In this document: piece by piece, positions 9,867 through 22,135 of the stretch
How the letters are laid out: each line of letters begins with the position of its first letter
How positions within the stretch are numbered: the first letter of the stretch is position 1
Assembly (NCBI GenBank): GCA_963575745.1
Contig: CAUYUJ010021056.1
Coordinates: forward strand, 1 to 55,152
Length of the DNA stretch: 55,152 nt
Source: Prorocentrum cordatum
Lineage: Eukaryota; Sar; Dinophyceae; Prorocentrales; Prorocentraceae
Direction of reading: 5' to 3'
Position numbers and translations under genes: made by a program
The notes under the pieces: generated by a model
Database searches by the model: none
What the model saw: only the letters and a program-made list of their open reading frames with translations
What the model was told of the DNA's origin: nothing

Positions 9867-11572
9867 CAGAATTTGTTGAGGATGCCTCGAGCGAAACGCT
9901 TGTTTTGTGTTGTATATGGCTTTCTCCTGGGGACCTGAATTCAGAGGATCTCTCAAGTTACATGCTTGTTTTCACGTGCCCTGGTCTTGAGGACGTCTCG
10001 AGCGAGACGCTTGGTTTCACGCCTCCAGGCCGCCCAGGCAGAGGTCTAGCGCCAGGATTTGTTGAGGATGTCTCGAGCGAGACGCTTGGTTTCACGCGTC
10101 CTCGTCGCCCAGGCGGATGTCTAGCATGAGGATGTGTCGAGGCATTCTCGATAGAGACGCTTGTTTGCACGTGTCCAGGTTGCCCAGGCGGATGTCTAGC
10201 ATGGGGATGTGCTGGGAACGTCTTGAGCGGAACGCGTGTTTCCACGTGTCCAGGTCGCCCCCGTGGCGAGTCCCCCTGGCACGTCGCGCGGTGCACGTCC
10301 ATTGTCACGTTCCGTAGCGCGTCCCCTTGGCACGTCCCGCGGTGCGTGCCCATGGCGCGTCCCCTGGCACGTCGCCTGGCGCGTCCCTTGGGACGTTCCG
10401 CGGCGCGTCCTCCTGGCATGTCCCCTCTGTCGATTAGTTCTGGGGCAGCTACCATCTGCTCAGGCAGTTCGAGCTTAAGACCCAGATCAGTTCGGTCAGG
10501 ACTCGGATGCAAAGAGGACTCGATCTACAACGTTATATCGAGCACAATCGTGGCATGGCACATCGCAGTTCAGCACGGCCCAGCACAGCACAGCCGTCGG
10601 CACGGTACATCAAGAACGGTACACTCAACATTGCATCTTGGCACGTTCCTTGGCGCGTTCCGTGGCAAGTCCCCCTGGCACGTCGCGCGGCGCGTCCCCT
10701 GGCACGTCCCGCGGCACGTCCCGTGGCACGTTCCGTACCGCGTCCCTTTGGCACGTCCCGCGGTGCGTGTCCATGGCACGTCCCCTGGCACGTCGCCTGG
10801 CGCGTCCCTTGGGACGTTCCGCGGCGCGTCCTCCTGGCATGTCCCCTCAGTCGATTAGTTCTGGGGCAGCTACCATCTGCTCAGGCAGCTCGAGCTTAAG
10901 ATCCAGATCAGTTCGGTCAGGATTCGGATGCCAGGGAGGACTCGATCCACAACGTTAAATCTAGCACAATCGCGGCATGGCACATCGCAGTTCAGCACGG
11001 CCCAGCACAGCACAGCTCTCGGCACGGTACAGCAAGGTCGATGCACTCAGCATTGCAATTTGGCACGTTCCGTGGCGCGTCCCGTGGCGAGTCCCCCTGG
11101 CACGTCGCGCGGCGCGTCCCTTGGCACGTCCCGTGGCACGTCCATTGGCACGTTCCGTAGCGCGTCCCTTTGGCAGCTCCCGCGGTGCGTCCCCAGGGCA
11201 CGTCCCCTGGCACGTCGCCTGGCGCGTCCCTTTGGACGTTCCGCGGCGCGTCCTCCAAGCATGTCCCCCTGTCAATTAGCTCTTGGGCAGCTACTATGTG
11301 CTCAGGCTGCTCGAGCTTAAGATCCAGATCAGTTCGGCCAGGAGTCGGATGCAAAGGAGGACTCGATCCACAACGCTATATAGAGCACAATCGCGGCATG
11401 GCACATCGCAGTTCAGCACGGCGCAGCACAGCACAGCCCTCGGCACGGTACATCAAGATCGATACAGTCAGCATTGCACTTGCCCGTCTTTCAAACAGGT
11501 GTCTTTGAGACGCCGCCATGCCTTACCTCACATTTCTAGATTCCTTTCCGGGTTCGTGGGTGGATCATGTTT
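9867..11572 (+). mobile_element. Type B body and tail without head
   Basis: Starts CAGAATTTGTTGAGGATGCC directly after the E5 tail, as 6723-8114 does after E4. It has three ~423-bp units (markers near 10426, 10849 and 11269) and a type B tail. No head is visible for it on the left. The order type A copy plus type B body is therefore present twice in a row (4734-8114 and 8116-11572), consistent with tandem duplication of a 3.4-kb composite. Confidence 0.65.
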
Positions 11573-11765
11573 TGTGTGGGTTTGAGCGCAGAGTGCGGCA
11601 CCGATTGAGCCCAACAATCGCCTTCTCGGTGGCGTCTTGGGTATGGCCCGTGGCCACTTGGAGCAGTCTTTGGGCGGGCCTGGGGCGCCTTCGAGACATC
11701 TTCTAGACGATCTTCCGGCATCTTATCTGAGCTTGTGCCAGATTGCAGGCCATCTCGTCGGTATG
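11573..11765. other. Short unique spacer
   Basis: About 190 bp between two elements, with no recognised family and no supported ORF. The sequence GTATGTTCCC marks the next head. Confidence 0.6.
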
Positions 11766-13345
11766 TTCCCGGAAAGGGCTCAGGCCCAGGGTTCTCTTTT
11801 AGTATGTAAACATAGTCCCCCGTGCCCAACTTGAAGGAGGCCGGCGAAATTATTCCCTGATAAATATCGAGGTCGAAGGAGGCCGGCGAAATTATTTTTG
11901 AGGATGTCTCGAGCGAAACGCTTGTTTTTCAGAATTTGTTGAGGATGTCTCGAGCGAGACGCTGGTTTTGCAGAGTTTGGGATGTCTCGAGCGAAACGCT
12001 TGCTCCGCAGAATTTGTTGAGGATGTCTCGAGCGAACGCTTGTTTTGCAGAGCCGACCGCGACGCGGAAAAGCGCCCCGCGCGAAGGAATTTCGATGATG
12101 TCTCGACTAATTCGTTTGTTTTTGTACGATTTCCTGGAATTTTGGCAGGATGTCTCGAGCGAAATGCACGACCCCACCCTAGCACGACCATACCCCAGCA
12201 CGACCACACCCCAGCACGACCAGACCCCAGCACGACCCCACCCCAGCACGACCCCACCCCAGCACGACCATACCCCAGCACGACCACACCCCAGCACGAC
12301 CCGACCCCAGCACGACCCTACCCCAGCACGACCACACCCCAGCACGACCATGCCCCAGCACGACCACACCCCAGCACGACCCCGCCCCAGCACGACCCCA
12401 CCCCAGCACGACCACGCCCCAGCACGACCACACCCCAGCACGACCACACCCCAGCACGACCACACCCCAGCACGACCCCACCCCAGCACGACCCCACCCT
12501 AGCACGACCACACCCCAGCACGACCACACCCCAGCACGACCACTCCCCAGCACGACCCCGCCGCAGCACGAGCCCACCCCAGCACGACCCCAGCACACAG
12601 CACGACCACACCCCAGCACGACCCCACCCAAGCACGACCACACCCCAGCACGACCACGCCCCAGCACGACCACTCCCCAGCACGACCCCGCCCCAGCACG
12701 AGCCCACCCCAGCACGACCACACCCCAGCACGACCTCACCACAGCGCGACCCCACCCAAGCACGACCCCACCCCAGCAAGACCACACCCCAGCACGACCA
12801 CACCCCAGCTCGACCTCACCACAGCACGACCACACCCCAGCACGACCACGCCCCAGCACGACCACGCCCCAGCACGACCACCCCCCAGCACGGCCACCCC
12901 ATCAGCACGACCACCCCCCAGCACGACCACCCCCCAGCACGACCACACCCCAGCACGACCGCCGCAGCACGAGCCCACCCCAGCACGACCACACCCCAGC
13001 ACGACCACACCCCAGCACGACCACACCCAGCACGACCACACCCAGTCGCACTCCCGTGGAATGTTTCGTGGGGTGTCTCGTGGAATGCCGTCGTCGTCCT
13101 CGTCCGCGATGTGCTTTGGTTGAGTGGTTGCCTGTTCGTGGGGTGTCTCGTGGAATGTTTCGCGGGGTGTCGCGTGGAATGTTTCGTGAGGTGTCTCGTG
13201 GAATGTTTCGTGAGGTGTCTCGTGGGATGTTTCGCGGGGTGTCTCGTGGGATGTTTCTTGAGGTGTCGCCCAGTTGGGTATCGTGAAAACGTGACCGTGC
13301 TCCACATGTCTATATCCCTTTCCGGGTTCGTGGGTCCATCATGTT
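11766..13345 (+). mobile_element. Modular element copy E6, type A
   Basis: A complete copy of 1.58 kb. The head pair is at 11833 and 11875, and both members continue into AAATTATT, unlike other copies. Next come several GGATGTCTCGAGCGAAACGC units, the 16-bp array (about 12166-13050), a short insert with CGTCGTCCTCGTCCGCGATG inside the 24-bp array, and a type A tail. A 607-codon + frame starting at 11968 crosses the whole copy and is a repeat artefact. Confidence 0.8.
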
Positions 13346-14077
13346 TTTTTTTACGGATTCGGATGGGCACGATGACAAGCAGCCGATTCCTGAAGGGCAC
13401 ATCCGACTCCTGGGGGCGGCAGCCCGGGCAGACCGACCCAGGCTGTCTCCTCCGCTTCGGGGCGGGGTCCGGCCCAGTGGTTGTGGCGGCTTGCGATTTT
13501 TGCTGGTCGAATCGTGTCCTCTCCTCTCCTCTTGCCTGCTTCCTCCTTCTCCTTTCCTGCTCCTTCCTCCTGGCCGCCGTGTCCTCTCCTCTCTCGCCTT
13601 GCTCCTTCTCCTCTCCTGCCCCCTCCTCCCTGCCGCTGCTGCCGCCGCTTTCACGGAATTACTTTGTGCTGTCTCTGAATTGGCCTGCGCTTGCGAGGGG
13701 CACCCGTGCGAATTCCACACGCGCGAACCGCGCTGTCGCGTCCTTTCTCCTTCGTCCTCCTCCCTCTCCCCTGCTCAAGTTCTTGTTGTGATTTTAGGGT
13801 TACGTGGTCATTCACAGAGCAATGGCTCGCCTCTTGCAGGTTGGCCTGAGCGCTGCTCCTGGTGCTTTGGGTTTCTCCTCCTCCTCCTCCTCTCCTCCTC
13901 CTCTTCCTCCCTGCTTTCTTTCCCTCCCAGCGGCTGGTGTTTTTTATTTCTGGCATGGGCCAGGGCTTTAAGCACGTGATGTGCGTGACTGCCGTTTTTG
14001 GCAATCACGCTGCCCACTCCCTTCTGGTCTTTCCTTCTTGTCTCCTCCTCACTTTCTCCTCTTCTCGCCGGTGATTT
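13346..14077. other. Pyrimidine-rich unique spacer
   Basis: A T/C-rich stretch (many TCCTCCT runs on +) between two elements. Open frames encode Leu/Ser/Pro-rich low-complexity peptides. No domain, splice-supported exon or RNA gene was recognised. Confidence 0.6.
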
Positions 14078-15286
14078 TTCCCGGAAAGGGCTCAGGCCCA
14101 GGGTTCTCTTTTAGTATGTAAACATAGTCCCCCGTGCCCAACTTGAAGGAGGCCGGCGGATTCTTTCCCTGATAAATATCGAGGTCGAAGGAGGCCGGCG
14201 GATTAAAATTTGAGGATGTCTCAGGCGAAACGCTTGTTTTTGAAATCCCGATCGATAAATCACAGGGTGCGGGCCACCTCAGCACGACCACATCCCAGCA
14301 CGACCACACCCCAGCACGACCACGCCCCAGCACGACCACGCCCCAGCACGACCACACCCCAGCACGACCACACCCCAGCACGACCACACCCCAGCACGAC
14401 CACACCCCAGCACCAGCACGACCACACCCCAGCACGACCCGATCGATAAATCACAGGGTGCGGACCACCCCAGCACGACCACACCCCAGCACGACCCCAC
14501 CCCAGCACGACCCCACCCCAGCACGACCACGCCCCAGCACGACCACACCCCAGCACGACCACACCCCAGCACGACCACACCCCAGCACGACCCCACCCCA
14601 GCACGACCCCACCCTAGCACGACCACACCCCAGCACGACCACACCCCAGCACGACCACACCCCAGCACGACCCCACCCCCACGACCCCACCCAGCACGAC
14701 CACACCCCAGCACGACCACACCCCAGCACGACCACACCCCAGCACGCACCCCAGCACGACCCACCCCAGCAAGACCACACCCCAGCACGACCACACCCCA
14801 GCACGACCTCACCACAGCACGACCACACCCCAGCACGACCACGCCCCAGCACGACCACGCCCCAGCACGACCACGCCCCAGCACGACCACCCCCCAGCAC
14901 GACCACCCCCCTAGCACGACCACCCCCCAGCACGACCACCCCCCAGCACGACCACACCCCAGCACGACCACACCCCAACACGACCATACTCCAGCACGAC
15001 CACACCCCAGCACGACCACACCCAGTCGCACCCCCGTGGAATGTTTCGTGGGGTGTCTGGTTGAGTGGTTGCCTGTTCGTGGGGTGTCTCGTGGAATGTT
15101 TCACGGGGTGTCTCGTGGAATGTTTCGTGAGGTGTCTCGTGGGTTGTTTCGTGAGGTGTCTCCTGGGATGTTTCGCGGGGTGTCTCGTGGGATGTTTCGT
15201 GAGGTGTCGCCCAGTTGGATATCGTGAAAACGTGACCATGCTGCACATGTCTATATCCCTTTCCGGGTTCGTGGGTCCATCATGTT
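14078..15286 (+). mobile_element. Modular element copy E7, type A, short
   Basis: A compact type A copy of 1.2 kb. The head pair is at 14145 and 14187, both with GATT after the core. The CCGATCGATAAATC box (14247-14272) joins the 16-bp array directly, without the GCCGACCGCGACGC segment, and a second box lies inside the array at 14438-14463. The 24-bp array and a tail with the ACCATGCTGC variant follow. It shows that the inner GC segment is dispensable. Confidence 0.8.
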
Positions 15287-18110
15287 ACTTCTAGGATTTG
15301 GTTTAAAATGAAGCAATTGGTCAGTCTTTGCTGCGTACCGCCACGGAGTGCACGGGTTACTCGAGAGATGTTGTGGTCGCCGCCCCCTAAACAAAGTAAA
15401 GAAAGAAAGACATACATAAATAAATAAGGAACGAACACAACACAATTGCGAGCCATCTTGGAACTATCTCGGGCCATCTTATACTCGTCAGGCCAGCACC
15501 CCCCCCGTCCAGACCCGGGGGAGGGGAAAGGGGCAGAGGTCAAGTCCCAAATGGGAGCGTCACGCGCTGTCTCGCTCACTCTCAACCTGTCCTCTCCCCA
15601 CATAAGCAGCACCCGAAACTCGGTGTAGGCAGAGATCGCCATCATATGGACAACCAGGGGAACCAGGACAGGTGCCAGGGGCGCGACGCTCGAGAGGTGC
15701 GCCACTTGTGCCGGGTGCGCCACGCGCGCCAGGTGCGCCAGGTGCCCTAGGTGCCGCACCCAGGCCCGCCGTCTGCTCCACGTCCAACAAGTGAACCACG
15801 TGTTTCAGCCACTTCATGTTCATCACGTGAGCGACGCGCGCAGATTGCGCCATGTGCGCCAGGTGCGCCAACGTACGCGACGGTGCGCCTCTGGCAACAT
15901 GTCGGCCCCACTGATGTTCCTCTCGAGAGCTCCATGCGAAGTGGCGGTGGGGGCATATGATGTGTGCACCCGCGATGTGGGCGGTCCAGTGGGGGATGAA
16001 GTGTTTATCACTCAGACACGTTCATGGCCTCCCTAAGAGGAAGAGGGAGGTTGGAACAGGGAGCGGACCAATCCACCTCTGCCCAGAGGGCTGATGTGAT
16101 TAGGAACAAGAAAATACAGTGAGGTACCATTCAAGGATTTCTCATCGGCTGTGATCATCACGTCCTTGAATTAGCCAGACCCTCAATCTTTGTCAGTGGG
16201 AGTGACATCCCACAGTTTATGTAAGGGTCTTGAAGCGGTCGTTGAGGACCCTGGGGACGGGGAAACCAGCCGAATTGGGTTAGGCAGGCCCAAGTCAGGC
16301 TCAGGACCACTATGAGTCGCTCCAGTGCGCCCCAGAGCGCTCGCAGAGCGTTCCGCAGCGCCCGTGATATCCTCCAAGCCCGCCAGCCCTCAGAGATTTT
16401 CGATTTCTTTCGATCCAATTTGATCTTCGCCCTGGCTTCTTCATACAAAGGCATTGTCCTTACCGTCTTCCTTCCTCTTCTTATCCCCCCTTTGAGCCCC
16501 CTTCTTCCGGTTGCCAATGGTGCACCTCAGTTCAACAGTTCCGTGTGCGGCCGCAGAACTTCAGAAAGCGCGTATGAAAAGTGTGCCCAAAGGTATCTAC
16601 AGTGGAAGCCCACGCCGAGAAACACCCTGCTTGCCTCCAGAGTGCCCTGGGTTTCTTGGCTTGCGATGGCTTCGCTATCGAAAGCGTGACGCCCCCACGC
16701 CAGCAGTCGAGGGGCGCCCCGGGGTCTCAGGGCGTTGGGCTTCCCGTAGAAGGCTTCTTGTGGCCGAGCTCCCACTGTATCTGCTCCGTGCGTCGACCCC
16801 GCCTTCTTCCCTCCTCGCCCTCCCCCGTCCGCAGGGGCGGGCGGCCCTTGTCCCCCCCGGCGGTGGGCCACCGCGTGCACCCGCCCGCTGCGCCGGGGCG
16901 GGCAGCCGTGCCGCCCAGCCCGCCCACATGGGGCTCCCGGGCCGAAGGTGCTCTCGCGTCGCCCCTCCCCCCCGGCTCGGCTGGCGGGGTCGGGACAGGA
17001 GGGAGGGAGGGAGGGGGAGGAGGAGGAGGAGGATCTCCGAGGTTGGGGAGCATCGATCGCATCGACTTTTCTCCTTGTTGTTGTTGGTGGTGGTGTCGTT
17101 GTTGATCTCTCGGTCTTGACGAAGAGTTATCGTTGATCCCTCCCACCGGTGCACGTTTTGTGTTTCAGGTGAAGTGCCCCCCTCGGGGCTCGCACCCTGT
17201 TTATCATCAGGGAAAGTCATCCTGCTCAAACTAAATTGTTGGGTTCTGATCCCAGCATCCCCCCGTTCCAAGTTTCAGAATCACTTTGGAACCTTTCCGG
17301 GGTGGCAGTTGGAAACTGAAACGGGTGATTTTATATTTGGGCCGCTCTCAGGAGCCTTATGGGCTGCCGTTCCAAGGTGATTTTCCATCTGACTCTCCCC
17401 ATTTGGGATCCAGCTGGAAGGCCCAGTTGACAAAAGCTCCCCAATTAGAAATTTCATTTGGAAACTTACCACTTTTGGGGCTCAGGTACACCCCCCTACT
17501 TATCCCCGAGAGCGCGTCAATCCAAAAAAGTATTGGTTTCCCGTATGAAATCTCTGATTCAATCGCTTCGCTCATTCCGCTGGCCCATACAGCCTCATCT
17601 TTGCCGTTTGGCTGAGGGATCGGTGTCAACGCGGCGCTGCTGGGGTTTGGGTTCCTTGGCAGGCGGCTCGGGGGCGCTTGGGAGGCAGAATAATTTCCGA
17701 GGACTCCTCGCTTCTTTCCTCCTCCTTCTTCTCTTCCTCGTCATCGTTCTGGCTTCGTCTTAGGACGACCCGCGGTCCCACATCGGAGGGATCGCGAAAT
17801 CTTCGCGCGGTTTTCTTTCACGCTCGTCTTAACATCCTCAAGCAGTTGAGATGTAGAGCTCGGGCGTTAGATATAAAACTCGGTTGACCTCCTGGGGAGC
17901 AGTCTTGAGGCCTCTTGGGATCCTTTTGGGGGCCTCCTGTGGCCGCCTGGGGACCTCTGGGGGGCTCCCTGGGGGCCGCTGAGGGCCTCTTGGGGGCCTG
18001 TTGTGGCCTCTTGGGGGTCTCGTGGGGCTTCCAGGGAGCCTCTGAAGGGCGAAGGCTTGAAATATCGGTTCGTGTTCCCCCTCTGGGCCCTCTCTTGGGA
18101 GGTTTGCTTT
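15287..18110. other. Mixed intergenic DNA without a supported gene
   Basis: Mostly unique sequence. About 15655-15880 is a degenerate run of GTGCGCCAG/GTGCGCCAC 9-mers. About 16990-17035 is a GGA/GGGA purine tract. About 17890-18105 belongs to the CTTGGGGGCCTC family. Several 60-200 codon frames exist on both strands, but none shows a domain or consistent codon bias, and the + and - frames overlap heavily. Confidence 0.5.
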
Positions 18111-19695
18111 TTCCCTGAAAGGGCTTAGGCCCAGGGTTCTCTTTTATAGGTTTACCCCCGGACCTGACTTGAGGCGGGCCGGCGGAATTATTCTCTGATA
18201 AATATCGAGGTCGAGGTGGGCCGGCGGAATTAATTGGGAGGACGTCTCGAGCGAAACGCTTGTTTTTCAGAATTTGTTGAGGATGTCTCGAGCGAAACGC
18301 TGGTTTTGCAGAGTTGGGGATGTCTCGAGCGAAACGCTTGTTTTCAGAATTTTTGCAGAGCCGACCGCGACACGCAAAAGCGCCCCGCGCGCAGGAATTC
18401 CGAGGAGGTCTCGCGCGTGCCGCGTCCCGCGCGCAGGAATTTCGAGGATGTCTCGACTAATTCGTTTGTTTTTTATGATTCCTTTGAATTTTGGCAGGAT
18501 GTCTCGAGCGAAATGCTAGTTTTTTTTCATAATTGGTTGAGGATGTTTCGAGCGAAACGTTGGTTTTGCAACATTTTCATTATTTGTTGAGGATGTCTCG
18601 AGCGAAACACTGGTTTTGCAAAATTGGGGGATGTCTCGAGCGGGGGCCTCGTGGGGGGCCAGAAATTCAGAGGATGTCTCCGGCAAAATGCTTGTTTTCA
18701 CGTCCCTCTCGCAGGAATTCCGAGGATGTCTCGCGCGTGCCGCGTCCCGCGCGCAGGAATTTCGAGGATGTCTCGACTAATTCGTTTGTTTTGCCAGGAT
18801 TTCCTTGGATTTTGAGAGGATGTCTCGAGCGAAACGCTTGTCCCCAGCACGTTCCGTAGCGCGTCCCCTTGGCACGTCCCGCGGTGCGTCCCCATGGCAC
18901 GTCCCTTGGCACGTCGCTTGGCGCGTCCCTTGAGACGTTCGGCGGCGCGTCCTCCTGGCATGTCCCCCTGTCAATTAGCTCTGGGGCAGCTACTCTGTGT
19001 TCAGGCAGCTCGAGCTTAAGATCCAGATCAGTTCGGTCAGGACTCGGATGCAAAGGAGGACTCGATCCACGAGGCTATAGAGCACAATCGCGGCATGGCG
19101 CATCGCAATTCAGCACGGCGCAGCACAGCACATATTTCGGCACGGTATATCAAGATCGATACACTCAGCATTGCAACTTAGCACGTTCCTTGGCACGTTC
19201 CGTGGCGCGTCCCTTGGCGAGTCTCCCTGGCACGTCGCGTGGCGCGTCCCCTGGCACATCCCGTGGCACATCCATTGGCACGTTCCGTAGCGCGTCCCCT
19301 TGGCACGTCCTGCGGTGCGACCCCATGGCATGTCCCCTGGCACGTCGCCTGGCGCATCCCTTGGGACGTTTCGCGGCGCGTCCTCCTGACATGCTCCCCT
19401 GTCCATGAGCTCTGGGGCAGCTACTATGTGTTCAGGCAGCTCGAGCTAAAGATCCAGATCAGTTCGGTCAGGACTCGGATGCAAAGGAGGACTCGATCCA
19501 TGACGCTATAGAGCACATTCGCGGCATGGCACATCGCAATTCAGCACGGTGCAGCACAGCACAGCCCTCGGCAGGGTACATCAAGATCGATACAAACAGC
19601 ATTGTATTTGCCCGTCACCCAATCAGGTGTCTTTGAAAACGCTGCCATGTGTTACAGTTCTATATTCCTTTCCGGGTTCGTGGGTCGATCATGTT
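18111..19695 (+). mobile_element. Modular element copy E8, hybrid A/B
   Basis: A complete 1.58-kb copy. The head starts CCCTGAAAGG, with the pair at 18171 and 18213 (tag GAGGCGG and GAGGTGG, both followed by GAATTA). The left interior has the GCCGACCGCGACACGCAAAA segment otherwise found in type A copies. The right interior is the ~423-bp type B unit (markers near 18966 and 19398) with a type B tail. The change from A-like to B-like sequence is near 18845. Confidence 0.75.
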
Positions 19696-20688
19696 TGGGA
19701 GGCTTCTTGGGTTATCTTGATGCCCTCGAGGGCCGTCTGGGAGCCCGCTTGGGGGCCTAATGGGCCGTCTTGGGGCGACCTTGGAGGCATCTGAGGCGGT
19801 CTTGAAGCGTCGGGAAGTCGCAAAGACGAGAACACCCAGATCTATCAAAAACCGAAGGGCAATCAATGAATTTAGCATTTTGGGGCTCTCTCATGAGAGC
19901 TCTTGGAGGGCTCTCGGGCCGTCTGGAGGCCATCGTGCGAGTCTTGGAGCGATCGTATTGTGTCCAAGACGTTTCTTGGACCATCTTGGGGGCTGTTGGG
20001 GGCCTCCTGGGGGCTTCTTGGGGCCGACGGCTCGAAATGTCCGTTCGGGTCCCCCGTTTGGGCTCCCTCTTGGAGCCGTCATCGGGGCCTTTTTCTGGCT
20101 GTTTTTGGAGGCCTGTTGAGCCATCTTGGGCTCTGGGGTTGTATAGGGGCCCTCCAAGATGCCTCTTGGGCTGTTTGGGGCGATCTTGGAGGCCTTTCAG
20201 GTCGTCTGAGCGTCGGGAAACCGCAAAGGCGAGAATGCCCAAATCCATCAAAAACGCAGGGGACATCCATGATTTTTGCCTTCTGGAGCCCTCTGATGAG
20301 AGCTCTTGGAGGGCTCTCGAGCAGTCTGGAGGCCATCGTGCGCGTCTTGGAGCGATCGTATTGTGGCCCGGACGTTTCTTGGACCACCTTGGGGGCCTGT
20401 TCGGGACCTGTTGGGGTCTCCTGCGAGCTTCTTAGGGCCGAGGGCTCGAAATGTCCGTTCAAGTCCCCCGTCTGGGTTCCTCTTGGAGCCGTCATCGGGG
20501 CCTCTTTGGTCGTTTTCGCAGGCCTCTTGAGCTCTCTTGGGCTCTCTTGGGCCGTCTTGGGGCCCTCCATGATGCCTCTTGGGTTGTTTGGGGCGAAGTT
20601 GGAGGCCTCTTAGGTTGTCTTTGAGCGTCGGGAAACCGCAATGGCGCGAATACCAATCTGTCAAAAACCTATTGAAAATCAGAGGTGT
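19696..20688. repeat. 403-415-bp tandem repeat, two copies plus a partial
   Basis: The block CGTCGGGAAACCGCAAAGGC recurs at about 19808, 20211 and 20626 (steps of 403 and 415). Between the blocks are runs built from CTTGGGGGCCTC and a shared segment around GGAGCGATCGTATTGTG. Related sequence is at about 17890-18105 and 41700-42300. Open frames on both strands are shadows of the repeat. Confidence 0.8.
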
Positions 20689-20880
20689 TTCCTGGAAGGG
20701 GCTCCAGCCCAGGGTTCTCTTTTAGATGTTAACCCCCGGTTTCGACTTGCGTAGGGCCGGCGGAATTATTTTGCGATAAATGTCGAGGTCGCGTAGGGCT
20801 GGCGGAATTGAATTTGGAGGATGTCCCTAGCGAAACACTTTTTTGTTGGATTCCCGATCGGTAAAACACAAGGTAGAGTA
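20689..20880 (+). mobile_element. Element head only (E9), truncated by GAT microsatellite
   Basis: A diverged head (TTCCTGGAAGGGGC) with the 42-bp-spaced pair at 20749 and 20791 (tag GCGTAGG in both). It retains CCGATCGGTAAAACACAAGG, a variant of the 26-bp box, and then runs into a purine-rich GAT array. No body or tail follows. Confidence 0.7.
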
Positions 20881-20954
20881 AGATGAGGAGGAGAAGGACG
20901 AGGAAGAACATCACGAGGACGAGCACGAAGGATATGGACGATGAGGAGAGGACG

Positions 20955-21009
<55 letters not shown>

Positions 21010-21398
21010 GGATGAGGATGAGGATGAGGATGAGGATGAGGATGATGGTGATGATGATGGTGATGATGATGGATGATGACGACAATTATGATGATCATGC
21101 TGATTACGATGATGATGACGACGATGATGATGAAGATGGTGGTGGTGGTGATGGTGGTGGTGGTTGTGGTGATGATGATGCTGATGATGATGATGATGAT
21201 GATGATTACGATGATGATACATATGATGCTGATGATGCTGATGGTGTTGATGTTGTTGTTGTTGATGTTGTTGCTGTTGTTGTTGATAATGATAATGATG
21301 CTGATGATGATGCTGATGTTGATGCTGATGATGATGAATAAGATGACGATGAAGATGAAGATGAAGATGAAGATGAAGATGAAGATGATGAGGATGAC

Positions 21399-21457
<59 letters not shown>

Positions 21458-21521
21458 GGATGAGGATGAGGATGAGGGTGGTGGTGGTGATGATGATGAT
21501 GATGATGATCATGATGATGCT

Positions 21522-21589
<68 letters not shown>

Positions 21590-21775
21590 CGATGATGATG
21601 ATGATGATGTTGCTGCTGATGATGATGAGGATTATTATTATTATTATTATGCTGAGGATGAGAAGAGGAGGAGGATAAGGACGAGGAGGTCGACGAGGAT
21701 GAGGACGAGGAGGGGGACGAGGACGAGGACGAGGACGAGGAGGACGAGGGGGAGGACGAGGACGAGACAGCGTCT
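20881..21775. repeat. GAT microsatellite with GAG/GAC margins
   Basis: About 0.8 kb of GAT repeats with interspersed GAG, GCT and GTT, followed by a GAGGACGAG-rich margin (about 21655-21775). Frames give poly-Asp, poly-Met or poly-His/Ile and have no biological support. Confidence 0.95.
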
Positions 21776-22135
21776 TGCGTGCCTCGGGTGAGCTTCTTGG
21801 ACCTCTTGGGGGGCCGCTCAGCCTCTTGGGTGCCTCTCGGGTGCCTCTTGGAGGCCTCTTGGGGCCTCTTGGGGGCCTCTTGTGGCCATCTTCGAGGCGG
21901 TCCGTCAAAAAAGGGGGGGTCCTCGATGTCTGCCCCCCCTCGGGGGCCACGATCCTCGTAAGGGGTGTCAAACATTTGCCCTCCCACTGGCCTAAAAAGG
22001 ACCCTCTGACACATCGGTCCGCCTTCCAAAAACCCTAGGGAGGGCAGGGGGATGGTTCCCCTCCCCGATGGGAAGAGGGGTTGCGGAAGAACAACATATT
22101 ACCCTGAGACCACTTGTCGCCCAAAAAGCTCCTGG
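21776..22135. other. CTTGGGGGCCTC repeat patch and spacer
   Basis: About 21776-21900 consists of CTTGGGGGCCTC-type repeats. The remainder is unremarkable single-copy sequence with no supported ORF. Confidence 0.6.

Noticed and set aside
8396-10129. 577-residue open frame (and similar 300-600-codon frames such as 11968-13791)
   Set aside because: They run through stop-free 16-bp and 24-bp arrays and cross element boundaries. Equivalent open frames exist on the other strand and in other registers.
13341-13979. 212-residue frame starting at the ATG of an element tail
   Set aside because: Leu/Ser/Pro low-complexity translation of a pyrimidine-rich spacer, without motifs. It only shows that tail ATGs open frames by chance.
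17220-17270. T-arm-like GGGTTCTGATCCCAG, possible tRNA
   Set aside because: The loop lacks the conserved RA after TTC, and no acceptor, D or anticodon arms fit upstream.
20881-21775. Poly-Asp, poly-Met and poly-His proteins in GAT arrays (also 26845-27552 and 38200-39670)
   Set aside because: Pure triplet-repeat translations with no flanking domain. All frames are equally open.
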